DNA from: Gigantopelta aegis
Lineage: Eukaryota; Mollusca; Gastropoda; Neomphalida; Peltospiridae
Reading direction: 5' to 3'
Length of the DNA: 64,000 nucleotides
Assembly: GCF_016097555.1 (NCBI RefSeq)
Contig: NC_054704.1
Location: 79,920,391 to 79,984,390, forward strand
The translations under genes and the position numbers were made by a program. Within the stretch, counting starts at the first letter, position 1, and every line of letters starts with the position of its first letter. Shown in pieces: positions 23,002 to 34,879 of the stretch. The notes beneath the pieces are model-generated. The model did no database searches, was not told the origin of the DNA, and saw only the letters and a program-made list of their open reading frames with translations.

Positions 23002-23964
23002 AACTTTGTTCATGGTAATCCTTTACTTTTCATGACCCTGTAGATTTTCCCAATGTCTTTATTTAATTCCCAATATTTGCTATGTGTGTATGCCTGCTTG
23101 CATGTGTCCAGTTAGTTCTGTTTTAAAATATTGTTTATAAAACAGCATAATAATTAGCAGTAGTTTGAGTTGGGTTTGTAATATGCTGAGATAATTTTTC
23201 ATTATTTTATCTTGTTTTCTTTTCATCAGGGTTTTTTCTTTCCTTTTTCTTTTTTCATAACATCATCTCTGTGTACTTTGAAATGATCTTACATGATGAA
23301 ATAGAAATAAAGTGCTGACGCTTAAAATGTATAAACTGTTTCAGTCATTATACATATTAGTGTATTATACTGTATATTTTATCAGAATGCAGCTGCATAA
23401 AAACAATTATCCTGCAGCCATAGTTTGTACTGTTAGATCATTAAAGGTCCATTATCATAACTATACTGGTATGCCATATTTTGACATGTCTATATTTGTG
23501 AGTTTATGATATCATAAATAACTTTAAATTGATGAATTCCACAAATAGTTGACCCTAAAATTTCCATTTATAATAGTTTGCCACTGGGTATAAATATTGG
23601 TTTTCCCAAGTATTCATGGTAAAACCTATTATTGTCTCAGTAAAATGTTATCCATTACTATGAAGACCTCCAAACAATTTTCATACACTACGATTGTCAT
23701 TTTCCCAATATCATAGTTCCTATAGCTTAACTTCGGTGATTGGATAAGAACCGGTGCATTCAGCATGGTATGGCCGTAGACCAAAAAAGGTCCTAAAGAG
23801 TTTTGATGTTACAGTGATGCATGTGAAATTGTTATAGCATTAATAGTATACAAGATTTACAGAAATATTATATAGTCATTTAAAAAAATTTAAACATTGT
23901 TTACAAACATACATTCAGCAGAATATATAACTGAATGTTTTCTTTCTGTGTATATGTTTACATG

Positions 23965-24150
23965 TCAGTGGTGGATCCAGAAAATCCATTGGGGGGGAGG
24001 GGGGCAATGCCAATGGAACTTTGGGGGAGGTTTGGAGGGGATCTTTAAAAAAAGAAAAAATTTATATAATAAAATAATTACTGTGGCAAAATTGGGGGGG
24101 GGGGATGACGCGCCCCCCCCCCCCCCCCCCAGAAATCCGCTTCTGCATGT
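23965..24150. mobile_element. Short G/C-tract element of the 'ggatccag' type
   Basis: Begins cagtggtggatccagaaaat and ends 'gaaatccgcttctg'. Long G and C runs lie inside. Similar ends occur at 4590-4797. Confidence 0.45.
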
Positions 24151-24443
24151 GTTTTGTAAAAAAAAATATGAGTATCAACCCAGTGACAAATAATGTTCAC
24201 AGCATAATATAAACTTTTTAATGATTTTATTTTGTTACTGTGTTTACTATTATTACCAGTATTTACCAGTGAATCTATTACATACTGTAAAACATGAAAT
24301 GTAATGTGCAAGAGAAATTATGCAAAAATTGTTACTCATTAATTCACTTAACAGCCAGTTGGTTAACAATCATATCAATATTTTAAGGTTAGCTTTGCAA
24401 AGAATGAGTTTTACTGTTTCTTCAAAAGACTATCCACTATTAT

Positions 24444-24699
24444 CAGTGTTTGAAATGAGCACTTGTCTGTTGTCCCGACAAGTGAAAATCTATTCGGACA
24501 AGCAAACTGTGCCTCGGTGGTTGTCAAGTGGACAAGTAAAATATTTCAGTGCAATTTCATTTTGTGCAATCACAACAACATCGTGGTACATGAATAAAAC
24601 ACAATTTATTTGGACAAATGAAAATATTGGCAGACAAATAGATTTCTAGATCTATTTTTCCAGTGGACTAGTAAAATGTTTTGCTTATTTCTATCACTG
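24444..24699. mobile_element. Non-autonomous hAT-like element, 256 bases
   Basis: Ends CAGTGTTTGAAATGAGCA and complement CAGTGATAGAAATAAGCA, flanked by attat on both sides (24439-24443 and 24700-24704). The interior repeats ggacaagt/gacaagtg. Non-coding. Confidence 0.75.
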
Positions 24700-24721
24700 A
24701 TTATGCATGAACAGATTTTAG

Positions 24722-24940
24722 GAAACTTATTTTTTGTGCATATATCCTATTAATGGTCAAGCATGCTGTCCTGGGCACACACCTCAGCTATCTTGGCTGT
24801 CTGCCCAGAACAGTGGGTTAGTGAAAGAGAAGTCAGTGTAGTGGCTTTACACCTACCCAATGAGTCATTAAACTCATGGGTGGGAGCCGGTTCCCTGGAT
24901 GTGAACCCAGTACCTACCAGCTTTAAGTCTGTTGACGTAA
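24722..24940 (-). mobile_element. SINE family C, reverse
   Basis: The complement reads 'agctggtaggtactgggttc', 'gggtaggtgtaaagccacta', 'gtgtgtgcccaggacagcat'. Confidence 0.8.
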
Positions 24941-25309
24941 CTATTATTGTTTCACCTTTTGTTTTTGATAACACCATCACTGGCTGATTCATTTGTTGAA
25001 GCTCTCCTAGTCCTATGTACCCAGTTCAAACCAAGCTTACAAGTGAAATAGTTGTGTAGATGTTGCCACCTATAAGCTATATACACCTTAAAGATGGATA
25101 TTAACTTTCTTTTTTCATTGTGTTCTTATTGATAAAATGTCCAGTGTTTAACTGTTGTTATAATAGCACTGGTAACTACATTGTACGTGTTAAACTACCT
25201 TAAAATGGTATGTTGGTTAACAGGCCTAGCATTAATACACAGGTATCCAATTGGATTTGGGTTCTGCTCCCACATTCTTTTATACTTACACAAATTTCAT
25301 GTTTTACAA

Positions 25310-25312
<3 letters not shown>

Positions 25313-25344
<32 letters not shown>
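25313..25344. repeat. (CA)n microsatellite
   Basis: Uninterrupted AC dinucleotides. Confidence 0.95.
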
Positions 25345-25349
<5 letters not shown>

Positions 25350-26030
25350 CGGACACCCATGGAACCAAGTAAAATGGCTGGTTTTAAAGGATATCCCGTT
25401 TAGAGCGGTTTTGTTCTGTACCGATATTTAAAAAGGGACTGTGAAAAACATCCAGTTTTGAGGGAGTCTGTTTAGAGTGGTTTCACTGTTAAATGTTTTA
25501 GGTCATGTTTTTAACATTGATCCACTAATATGTAACATAGGATCTTGTTTCTTTTCAAGCATTTGTTCCCATTTTACATTTATATTCATTGTTATTTGTA
25601 TTTCCACTGTTGTACTTTGTTAGTTTTTATTAGTAGTATTATGACATGTCTATTGATGTATTGTTGTAGCTCAAATATTGTTGGGAAGCATTTTGATTAA
25701 ACTTCCGTTAGTGTTTTTTTTATTCATATTGTTTGTATCAAGTTCATCGTGCTATAATATTTACATTAATTTTACATAAAAATTAAGTGTTGTCATATCA
25801 TTTAATAATCTGTTGTAGGGCCTATTATTATTAGAAAAATTAAAAGTATAATAAAACATTATATTTTATATTTAGATTTTATTACACTTCAGTTCAAAAA
25901 GATTTACATACAACTGATTTTTGTTTCAAGTTTTGTAGAAGCAAAAGAAAAGTTTCGACAATTACAACACCCTAATTGAAAAGATATGTAGTTTTGTCCC
26001 TATGTATGAACTTGATAGCCTTTAGGTGTT

Positions 26031-26037
26031 TTATATA

Positions 26038-26113
<76 letters not shown>
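26031..26113. repeat. (TA)n microsatellite
   Basis: TA dinucleotides with two small breaks; able to fold on itself. Confidence 0.95.
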
Positions 26114-26289
26114 ATCATATTTGCTGTATGCCACTTTCCTAAATATATTATTATTACACATGCCTGTAGAAACAACCAAATCTGTACAACTTTGTAGCAC
26201 AGACTTGCACAATCTTCCAGGATGTGTTGACCCCACACTGTTATCTAAAAAATAATTTTATATCTTTTCATCCTGGTAGTACTTCTTCC

Positions 26290-26592
26290 TGGGGGGTGGG
26301 ACATACATGTAGCATAGTCTTAAATCGTTCACCTGATTCAGTTGGTTTAGGATCAGTCCCCTTCAATGGGCTCATTGGTCAATTTCTCAATTCAGCCAGT
26401 AATTCAAAGGCCGTAGTATGTGCTATCCTGTCTGGGATGATGCATATATAATATCCTGTGCTACTAATGAAAAAATGTAGCAGGTTTCCTCTCTAAGACT
26501 ATATGTCAGAATTACCAAATGTTTGACATCCAATAGCCGACGATTAATAAATGAATGTGCTCTAGTGGTGTTGTTAAACAAAACAAACTTTA
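26290..26592 (+). mobile_element. SINE, head B with tail 2
   Basis: gtgggacatacatgtagcat head, B-box-like ggatcagtccccttc, tail 2 'ctctagtggtgttgttaaac'. Confidence 0.85.
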
Positions 26593-26827
26593 ACTTAGCT
26601 TCTTCCTCTATATACAGATTTAAGCTTGAAGCAGTTTCACATGAACCTTGCTTTTACTTCTTAGATTACATTCTGACCCCAGAAGAGTACTTCCTCATCA
26701 GAACTGGAAGAACATGTCCTGTCTTTTTTTAACTCCTCTTTGTCTTGCTCTTGTATTGGTAGTAAATATACTGTTGCCTCATACTCTCCTTCACTCATTG
26801 TTTTAACACTGTCATTAGAATCTGACA

Positions 26828-27445
26828 GGGGAGATGGGAGGGGGATGTAGCCTAGTTGTAAACATTCACTTGATACTTATTCGGCCTAGTATCGATTCCC
26901 ATCGGTAGGCCCATTGACAGGGCACAATATTTCATGAGAACTGCTGTTCTGTTCGTGTGTCGGTTACGCAACTTTAAAATTACGAGAACCGCCAATCGGT
27001 TACGTGGTGAACATTTACATTCTAACATTAAAAGTACCATGTACATCAGTAATGAACTTGAAAATCAGTTTGTTTTTAAATATATTTGTACCCAAAAAAT
27101 GTAGCATAGAATCATAGCTCAAATGTTTTAGGATTAGGTAGGCCTAACTCATCAGTAACAAGAACTACATGTATATTCACGTAACAAACAAATAGGTTAC
27201 CTAAGTAAAACTCACATGAACGGACTTCCGGTTACCTAAGATTTAGAAATATTGTCCCCTGCATGGAGCTATTTCTTATTCCAGCCAGTGCACCACAACT
27301 TATTATATATCAAAGACCGTGATATGTCTTTGGGATGGTGCATATAAAAGATTTGTAGCTACTGGTGAAAAATGACCAAATGTTTGACATCCAATAGCCA
27401 ATGATTAATAAATCAATGTGCTCTAGTGGTGTCGTTAAACCAAAC
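26828..27445 (+). mobile_element. SINE B with tail 2, split by a hAT-like element
   Basis: The head and first body part (26828-26917) continue at 27262-27445 ('gctatttcttattccagcca', 'ctctagtggtgtcgttaaac'). The intervening 344 bases are a separate transposon. Confidence 0.85.
26918..27261. mobile_element. hAT-like element inserted in a SINE
   Basis: Inverted ends CAGGGCACAATATTTC and complement CAGGGGACAATATTTC. Flanks cattga and catgga suggest a 5-6 base target duplication with one change. The interior contains two 'cggttac' motifs and no coding. Confidence 0.8.
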
Positions 27446-27539
27446 ATTAAACTTTAACAATCTGACATTGTGCGACTTATCTCAAACAGGGTTAACTTTA
27501 CTATATACGACACTTATATTTGTGGGGTTTACACTGGTT

Positions 27540-27775
27540 CATTCATTTTCACTTATTTTCCATGCTTGTATCCAATTGAGGTTCAAGCATCCTGTCCTGG
27601 GCACACCTCAGCTATCTGGGCTGTCTGTCCAGGACAGTGGATTAATTAGTTTGAGAGAAGTCTGTATAGTCGTCTTACTTATTGAGTTATTAAAACTTGC
27701 TCTGGGTGGGAGCCGGTACTGGGCTGCAAAATCCAGCACCTACCAGCGTTATGTCCAAATGCTTAACTTGCCTAA
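27540..27775 (-). mobile_element. SINE family C, reverse
   Basis: The complement gives the tail aagcatggaaaataagtgaa, 'gtgcccaggacaggatgctt' and the head with 'gctggtaggtgctggatttt'. Confidence 0.8.
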
Positions 27776-28520
27776 TCGATTATCTAAGTCCACTCTTAAA
27801 TAATGACCATCTGGTAACTATAGAAACTGAACTGAGTAAACCAAACTGGTAGTACAGTTTACTTTTGTTCGACACCCAATAGCATCTGTGTTCTTTGTGC
27901 TGGGGATGTTGTTAAACAATATTCATTCATTCAGTCATTCATTCTGGTAGATACATCTTTTTTGCACGACCCAAGTATCACATGTGGCATTATTTTTGTT
28001 TAATATTATTTTTGAAGTTATATTGGGTTTTTTAAAGAAAACATGTCATGTAATAGGTTGTGATTTGTATTGTGTTCGGCAATTTTTAAACAGATATTCA
28101 TATTTATTACAGAGGTCTAATTGCAAGATCATATTTTACTATAATGTAATATTATACATCTCAATTTCTTTTCTTAATGATTTATTATCATTTTGTATTG
28201 TTCCATATATACCGGTCTAGTTGTATGTATGTGTAATAACCTGTCTTCACTTTTTTTATTTTATACCCATAACCAGGTGCATTTTTCAGAGTTTTACGAG
28301 TGTATGAAAATGTTGACCATATCTCCAGTAATTACTAGTATGATGTTGTTTTTTGTGATATGCACAGTATTCCATTTGCAAATAAGTAGATTATGTGTTA
28401 TTAGAAAGGCCATTTAGGTATAAATTTTGCACTAAAAACAATTACAGCCGAAAAAAGGGCCCAAGTTTGTTGTTATTAATCATTTACCAGTCCAACCATT
28501 TATCTATATTTGACAGAATT

Positions 28521-28625
28521 ATGGCCATGAACCTACGTTAGCACTAAGATGACCTTAAGTGCATAACTACCCTATACACATAAGGTGATCTTAACTCTTA
28601 AGATCGCTTTGTGAAATGAGGCCCT
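28521..28625. mobile_element. Palindromic MITE related to 9361-9470
   Basis: 'ttagcactaagatgacctta' pairs with 'taaggtgatcttaactctta'. The right end tttgtgaaatgaggccctg matches the family's outer end. Confidence 0.7.
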
Positions 28626-29094
28626 GAAACTGAGGAGATTTGTGTGGTCCAGTAAGGCAAATATAACTACTTACATAATGCTTCTGTGCCAAAAAAAATA
28701 AATGTATGCATGATCTCCGTTTGTTGTTTCATTACGGTATATAATATTGTTTGTCAGTCACATACTATAGTAAAATTCTTCAGAAATACAGATAAATTTG
28801 TAGGTATCATGTCAGAGTCTGTTGTTTTTTATATGTTAAATTGAATAAGACCAAATATCTTTTGGTCTAGTTATTTGTTGATGTTATTGGGAGTGTGTTT
28901 TTCTTGGGGTTTTTTTTGGGTTTTTATTTTGTTTTTTTAAATAACCTAATCTATAATAACTAGAGGTCTAAGTGTGTGTGTGTGTGGGGGGGGGGGGGTT
29001 AAGGTACATCAGTTGAAAGGTCTTCTCTAGTAGGGCTTACACAAAAAATATTGCTTCCTTTTATTTTGTCAGTTATTTATTAGTAATATTACTA

Positions 29095-30105
29095 AAGTAG
29101 TGTCGGAAATTTTCATCGATTATTTCTTTCATATTAAACTGACAAGTAAATATTTTGTAAATATTTAATGATGTTCTACCTAATTTAGCATTTACTTGTT
29201 TGGGCTCTCATTGATGTACAAGGTGGTGTTTACTCTTGACATTACAAGAAAGATGTCGGTAAACAGGTGAATTGTATACTTTACTGAAACAGACTATAAT
29301 ACATTTTGATCGACATGTGTCAATTTCATTTACCCTTAAACAAACTATTAATTTAAAACTGCAAGTTAACTTAGTATTTTGAATTGCAGCATAAATTATT
29401 AATTATGATCATCATATTTAGTGAATATAAATTCAATATAAGTACATTAGAAATTTACACAATCTTGCAACCAATTAAAGGTGCTATATCATAGTTATAT
29501 GTGAGCATCTGTTTGTGATAAAGATTCTCTATTAAAAATGTATTTTCTGCTAGTAGATAAAATTATTTTGTTAGAATCATTTATGGGCATATAGTTGAAG
29601 GTGTAGTACTTAAATTTTAAAGCAAAATGTAATTTAAAAATATATATATTTGCAATAGGTGTCATGCAACTTGGAGATAGCACCTTTAATACATAGCACC
29701 TTTAATATCAGTATAATAGATCACACACTCAGAATGGTTTTTGCCAGTTTTGCTCAAAAGTTACGGGTACTTACAAATGTCTACAAATATTTTGTTTTGG
29801 AGAGGGATAGGGGTAAACTGTCATGAGAGATGGTCCCTCAGTGCCCTCACATATTGCAACAGCAATGAAATTGACACATGTCATCATAATTTGTTACAGT
29901 CTGTTCCAATAAAGTGCACAAATCACCTGTTTACGGACATCCTTCTTTTAATTTCAAGAGTAAACACCACCTTGTACATAGATGAGAGCCCAAACAAGTA
30001 AATGATAAATTAGTTAGAGTATCATTAAATAGATATTTACTTGTCAGTTTAATATGAAAGACATAATCGACCAAAATAATTTTTATTCTATTTCCTACAG
30101 TACTT
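29095..30105. mobile_element. TA-flanked element with long inverted ends, copy 1 (1011 bases)
   Basis: Left end AAGTAGTGTCGGA, right end complement AAGTACTGTAGGA, with TA directly outside both. The arms extend past 200 bases, including 'acttgtttgggctctcattg' against its complement. The interior has cagcacctttaat-type motifs and is non-coding. A TA duplication suggests a Tc1/mariner-related MITE. Confidence 0.85.
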
Positions 30106-30185
30106 TAATTTACAGCCATGTTATTAAGTGTTGAATGGAAATAACATACCATAATTGTAAAATGAATGTTGGTCTAGAGAACTTA

Positions 30186-31425
30186 AAGTTTGTTTTGTTT
30201 AACAACACCACTAGAGCACATTGATTTATTAATCATCGGCTATTGGATGTCAAATATTTGGTAATTTTGACATAGTCTTTAGAAAGGAAACCTGCTACAT
30301 TTTTCCATTAGTAGCGAGGGATCTTTTATATGCACCATCCCAGACAGGATAGCACATACCACGGCCTTTGATATACTATAGTAGTGTCGGATATAGAAAA
30401 AACTGATTTTCGTCGATTATGTCTCATATTAAACTAACAGGTAAATATTTTGTAAATATCTATTTTATGATACTCTACCTAATTTAGCATGTACTTGTTT
30501 CGGCTCTGATTGATATACAAGGTGGTGTTTACTCTAGAAATTAAAAGAAAGATGTCAGTAAACCAGTAATTTGTGCACTTTATTGCAACAGACTATAACA
30601 AATTTTGATCGACGTGTCAATTTCATTGCTGTTGCAATATGTGAGGGACCATCTCTGATGACAGTTTACCCATATCCCTTTCTAAAACAAAATATTTCTA
30701 GACATTTCTAAGTAACTTTTTGAGCAAAACTGTCAAGAACCATTAGAGTGTGTGCTCTATTATACCGGTATTAAAGGTGCTATGTATTAAAGGAGTTATC
30801 TCCAAGTTGCATAATGACAGCTATTGCAAATAATTATTTTAAATTAAATTTTGCTTTAAAATTTAAAGATAACACCTTCAACTATATGCCCATAAATGAT
30901 TCTAACAAAATAATTTTATCTACTAGTAGACAATACATTTTTATTGGAAAATCTTTATCACAAACAGATGCTATAGCACCTTTATGTGGTTGCAAGATTG
31001 TGTAAATTTCTAATGTACTTATATTGAAGTTATATTCACTAAATATGCTGATAATAATTAATAAATTCAAAATACTCGGTTAACTTGCAGTTTTAAATTA
31101 AAACTTTGTTTAAGGGTAAATGAAATTGACACGAATCAAAATGTGTTATAGTCTGTTCCAATAAAGTAAACACCACCTTGTACATCAATGAGAGCCCAAA
31201 CAAGTGAATGCTAAATTAGGTAAAATATCATTAAATAGGTATTTACTAAATATTTACTTGTCAGTTTAGTATGAAAGAAATAATCGACGAAAATCAGTTT
31301 TATTCAATTTCTAACACTACTTTAGTCGTGGTGCACTGACTGGAATGAGAAATAGCCCAAAGGGCCCACTGATGGGGTTCGATCTTAGACCAACCATACA
31401 AGTGAGCGCTTTACCAGTCTAGAAA
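30186..31425 (-). mobile_element. SINE B (reverse) split by copy 2 of the TA-flanked element
   Basis: The reversed tail 2 and body (30186-30378: 'aacaccactagagcacattg' to 'cacggcctttgatata') resume at 31325 ('gtcgtggtgcactgactgga') and continue to the reversed head by 31425. Confidence 0.9.
30379..31322. mobile_element. TA-flanked element with long inverted ends, copy 2 (944 bases)
   Basis: Left TAGTAGTGTCGGA and right complement AAGTAGTGTTAGA, with TA at 30377-30378 and 31323-31324. The unpaired core is reversed relative to copy 1: the 'gcaagattgtgtaaatttc' block appears as its complement there. It is inserted into a SINE. Confidence 0.9.
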
Positions 31426-31907
31426 ACTGGGCAAAAAACACTTGCCAGTAAATTATCTTTGATATGTACTGAACCCATATACAGGGATGTGTGAGGGGCT
31501 GGAACAAAAAAAGCTTACTGCAGCAAGGGAACAGGGGCGACTCAAGGGCACCTGAAGGAAAATTGTTGTTTGCAACCCCTGGAACTGCCAAAAATTGCAT
31601 TCAGTGCTAACAAATCTAAACTAGTTATAACTTATAAAATAAGGCACACATCAAGAAGTTGAAACCGTGAAAACATGCAAAGTAACCTTGTGTGGTCAAC
31701 AGTATTTAACATCGTGGGTTTTTTTTTTTTTTAGATGAAATGAAAAAGTACATTTCTGCATAGCTCTCACATCCCTGCATATACAAAATGTAAAAAATGG
31801 TACTTGCTTTTATTTTGTCAGTTATTTCTCCAATCTAACATCACCTTTTTTTACAACTGATGTCAAACATTTTGTAATTTTGACATATACAATAATTTAA
31901 AATGTGT

Positions 31908-31985
31908 TGAATGAATGAATGTTTAAGGACACCCCAGCATGAAAAATACATCTGCTATTGGGTGTCAAACTATGGTTAATGCGTA
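31908..31985 (+). mobile_element. SINE-type tail (GAATGAATG family)
   Basis: 'gaatgaatgaatgtttaagg' and 'acaccccagcatgaaaaata', as at 22403. Confidence 0.55.
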
Positions 31986-32089
31986 ATTCTCACATGGAAG
32001 GGTTTTGACCAGTTACCATTATTTTCATTGCCTATAATCATTTGTTGAGTGAGTCATTAAATAAAAGATTTTTTCCTTCCTTAAATAAG

Positions 32090-32545
32090 CAGGATGTAGC
32101 CCAGTGGTAAAGCACTCACTAGATATGCAGTCAGTCATTCGGCCATTTCTCATTCCAGCCAGTGTTCCACAACTATCGTAACAAAGGCCATGGTATGTAT
32201 CTGTGGAATGCTGCATATAAAATATTCCTTACTGCTAATCGCAGGGTAGCCTCATTCATTTTGTGTCAGACACCATAAATAGAAAAAAACTGCTTTCTTG
32301 ATGTGCAGTCGGTCTGGGATCAATCCCCATCTGTGGACCCATTGGGCTATCTCTGGTTCCAGCCAGTGCATCACAACTGATATATCAAAGACTGTGGTGT
32401 GTGCTATCCTGTCTGTGGGATGATGCATTTAAAGATCCCTTGCTACTAATAAAAAAAAATGTAGCAAGTTTCCTCTCTTAAGACTAAAAAAGAATTTAAT
32501 ACATTAATATACTCGAGTGGTGTCGTTAAAAAAAAAAGACTTTAA
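32090..32545 (+). mobile_element. Two adjoining SINE B fragments
   Basis: 32090-32290 has the head 'gcccagtggtaaagcactca' and a partial body. 32300-32545 has 'tgcagtcggtctgggatcaa', the body and tail 2 ('tggtgtcgttaaaaaaa'). Confidence 0.75.
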
Positions 32546-32749
32546 CCATATATTACCAAAATTAAAATCTTGAGTGCTTTGTTGAATAAAACAATCCTTC
32601 CTTTGTACTACCTAATACCAACGTACATGATACTATTCTACTCACCCCATCCACCCACCCATCCACCCACCCCAAGGCTAAAACAGTTTTAGTACAATAT
32701 TGGCCAACTTTCCCGGGGAAAATGTAGACAAAAGGGTTCACTAGGTTCA

Positions 32750-33120
32750 CATTCGACCCACCCCTAAATCCCAGGTCCAGAACACGCTACGCCCCTGTAA
32801 TTCCACATTTAACAAACACTACTGAAATGAATTTGATACATTTACCGTCGGACTTTGACAGCAGAATGTATCGCACTAAATTGACATATAGACTGGTGAT
32901 TACTATTCGCATTACGTGGCGTAACAAGAGAATGCATTTTGGTCAACATTTTGCTTGGTCGTAGTGCGTGCTTTACGTGCGTTGACAACGCCGTTGTTAG
33001 TAGGGTCATAGCGATGAGACGTCTTGTGATATCAGATCTTAGATAATTAACAAATACCTCACATTTAAAGACCATGGCATGATGCTCAGATCAGGTAACA
33101 TAGCTAATATAGTTCTTTAG
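32750..33120. other. CpG-richer unassigned stretch
   Basis: Locally many CG dinucleotides (for example 'tacgtggcgtaac', 'ttacgtgcgttgacaacgcc'). The reverse strand is open over 32842-33075, but no domain is recognised and no splice partner is evident. Confidence 0.4.
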
Positions 33121-33394
33121 CTAGTTGAGTGTAGGTAATTTTCTTTATTTTTAATTCCTCCATTGCCCAGACAAGAACCATCATTATTTATAAATAGTGT
33201 AACCAGGCATTGAATTTGGTGATTTAAAAAAATACTTATTATTTTTTGTTTAAGATTCTGCAGGAAATGTGAAATGATGTAATATAGATATTTTGGTATT
33301 TCATCAACTCAAAATCTATGATTCGCGGAAGCAGTTTACAGAATTGTGATAAATATGCAGCCTGGTAATTGTAAATTAAAAAAAAGCAAGGCAG

Positions 33395-33614
33395 ATCTCC
33401 AACTTGCCAATGGCACCAATGACAATTTTTTGCTACTAATCTCAAACTTGCCAATGGCACTGATCGCAATTTTTTGCTACTAATCTCGACCTTGCCAATG
33501 GCACCGATGGTAATTTTTTGCTACTAATCTCGAACTTGCTAATGGCACCGGTGGCAATTTTTTGCTACTAATCTTGAACTTGCCAATGGCACCGATGGCA
33601 ATTTTTTGCTACTA
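33395..33614. repeat. 44-base minisatellite, five diverged copies
   Basis: The unit runs cttgccaatggcaccgatgg then caattttttgctactaatct. It resembles the terminal region of the CAGGGCTCGAACTT element (14886), which has tcgaactta followed by cggcaccgac and gcaattgcc. Confidence 0.9.
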
Positions 33615-34205
33615 GGTAAAAATTATTGCTGTCCAGTAGGCTGAAAGGATCTTTTTTTTTTCAAATGTGTATTTGTTGCTAAGGCCAAACAAAAAAATAG
33701 GTGTGTTTCCGGTCAACCGACCGTCCCTAGTTTTACCCTCCCCCCCCCCCCCCCGACCCTAATTTTTTTTTCTCTTGAACTGAAAAAAAAAAGAAATAAA
33801 AAAAAGAAGTAAAAATAAGAGGACAACATCACCAAACAAGAGTATTTCCTTCCTTGCACATTGTTTACGTACTATTATACGATACATTTTGCACATGTAA
33901 TTCCCTTCCGAAAAACATCGAGAAATTATGGAAAAGCTTTTGTAATAGAGTTCCTTCCCCTGATTAGCTACCACCGAACAGCTTGGTCGGTCATGGAAGT
34001 AACTGAATGTACGAACATAGCCTTGGTACAGGTTATTTCGATTAAATATAATCGTATCAATTCAGCTTAATTCTCATCTTCACTTAAATCAACAGGTCTT
34101 ATTATTAATGCATCTCAAATGTTTGCATAAAGTATTTAAATTAAGAACAACGAAATTAATACAAATGTCCCATTAATTTAAGGAAATACACAAACAGTTC
34201 ATACC

Positions 34206-34207
34206 AA

Positions 34208-34267
<60 letters not shown>

Positions 34268-34268
34268 A
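34206..34268. repeat. (CTA)n microsatellite
   Basis: About 20 ACT/CTA triplets, followed by ATT/AAT-rich triplets to about 34310. Confidence 0.95.
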
Positions 34269-34646
34269 ACGATAATGATGATAAATAATAATAATTATTA
34301 TTATTATTATGATAGTATTCAATTTAAAAAAAAAAAAAATAATAATAATAATAATAACCTACCTACCTACCTACTCTAATTTTTGGGGGGATGCAATCGG
34401 AAACATACCTATTTTTTTGTTTGGCCTAAAGCTACCTAAAGTTAGAACCACATTGTTAACAACTACAATAAATTACTCTCCTCCCTTTAATTACCTAAAG
34501 TTTGATTTGTCCCACATTTTGTCCAGACAAAACTTGTGAAAAAAACCAAACAACATTGTCATAGATTACACATACTAAAATGTAACCATGTCACCTATTT
34601 CAATTTTGCTGAGATTTCCTATGACATTTAAAAACCATGTAAATTC

Positions 34647-34800
34647 AGGGCTCGAACTTAACAGTGGCAACGACGGCAATTGCCGTTGGTGACATATAAA
34701 CTGCTGTCGGTTGAGGGCGTCACTGATGGCACTTTTGTACCGATGGAAGTAATTTTTATCTGGCTCCTCACCGATGGCAAAATGTATAAACGTGTATGAA
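34647..34800. mobile_element. End of a CAGGGCT hAT-like element
   Basis: CAGGGCTCGAACTTAACAG and 'tggcacttttgtaccgatgg' match 14886-15030. No second end was identified; the next element begins near 34880. Confidence 0.6.
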
Positions 34801-34879
34801 CATTATCTGCCAGTATTTGGGTCCTGGTTGGAGTTAATGGGTGTACCACTCGATGGAACTAGTCATGCACTTACCCTGT

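Noticed and set aside
33395-33614. CRISPR-like spaced repeats
   Set aside because: Units are directly adjacent tandem copies without unique spacers, in animal DNA; a minisatellite.
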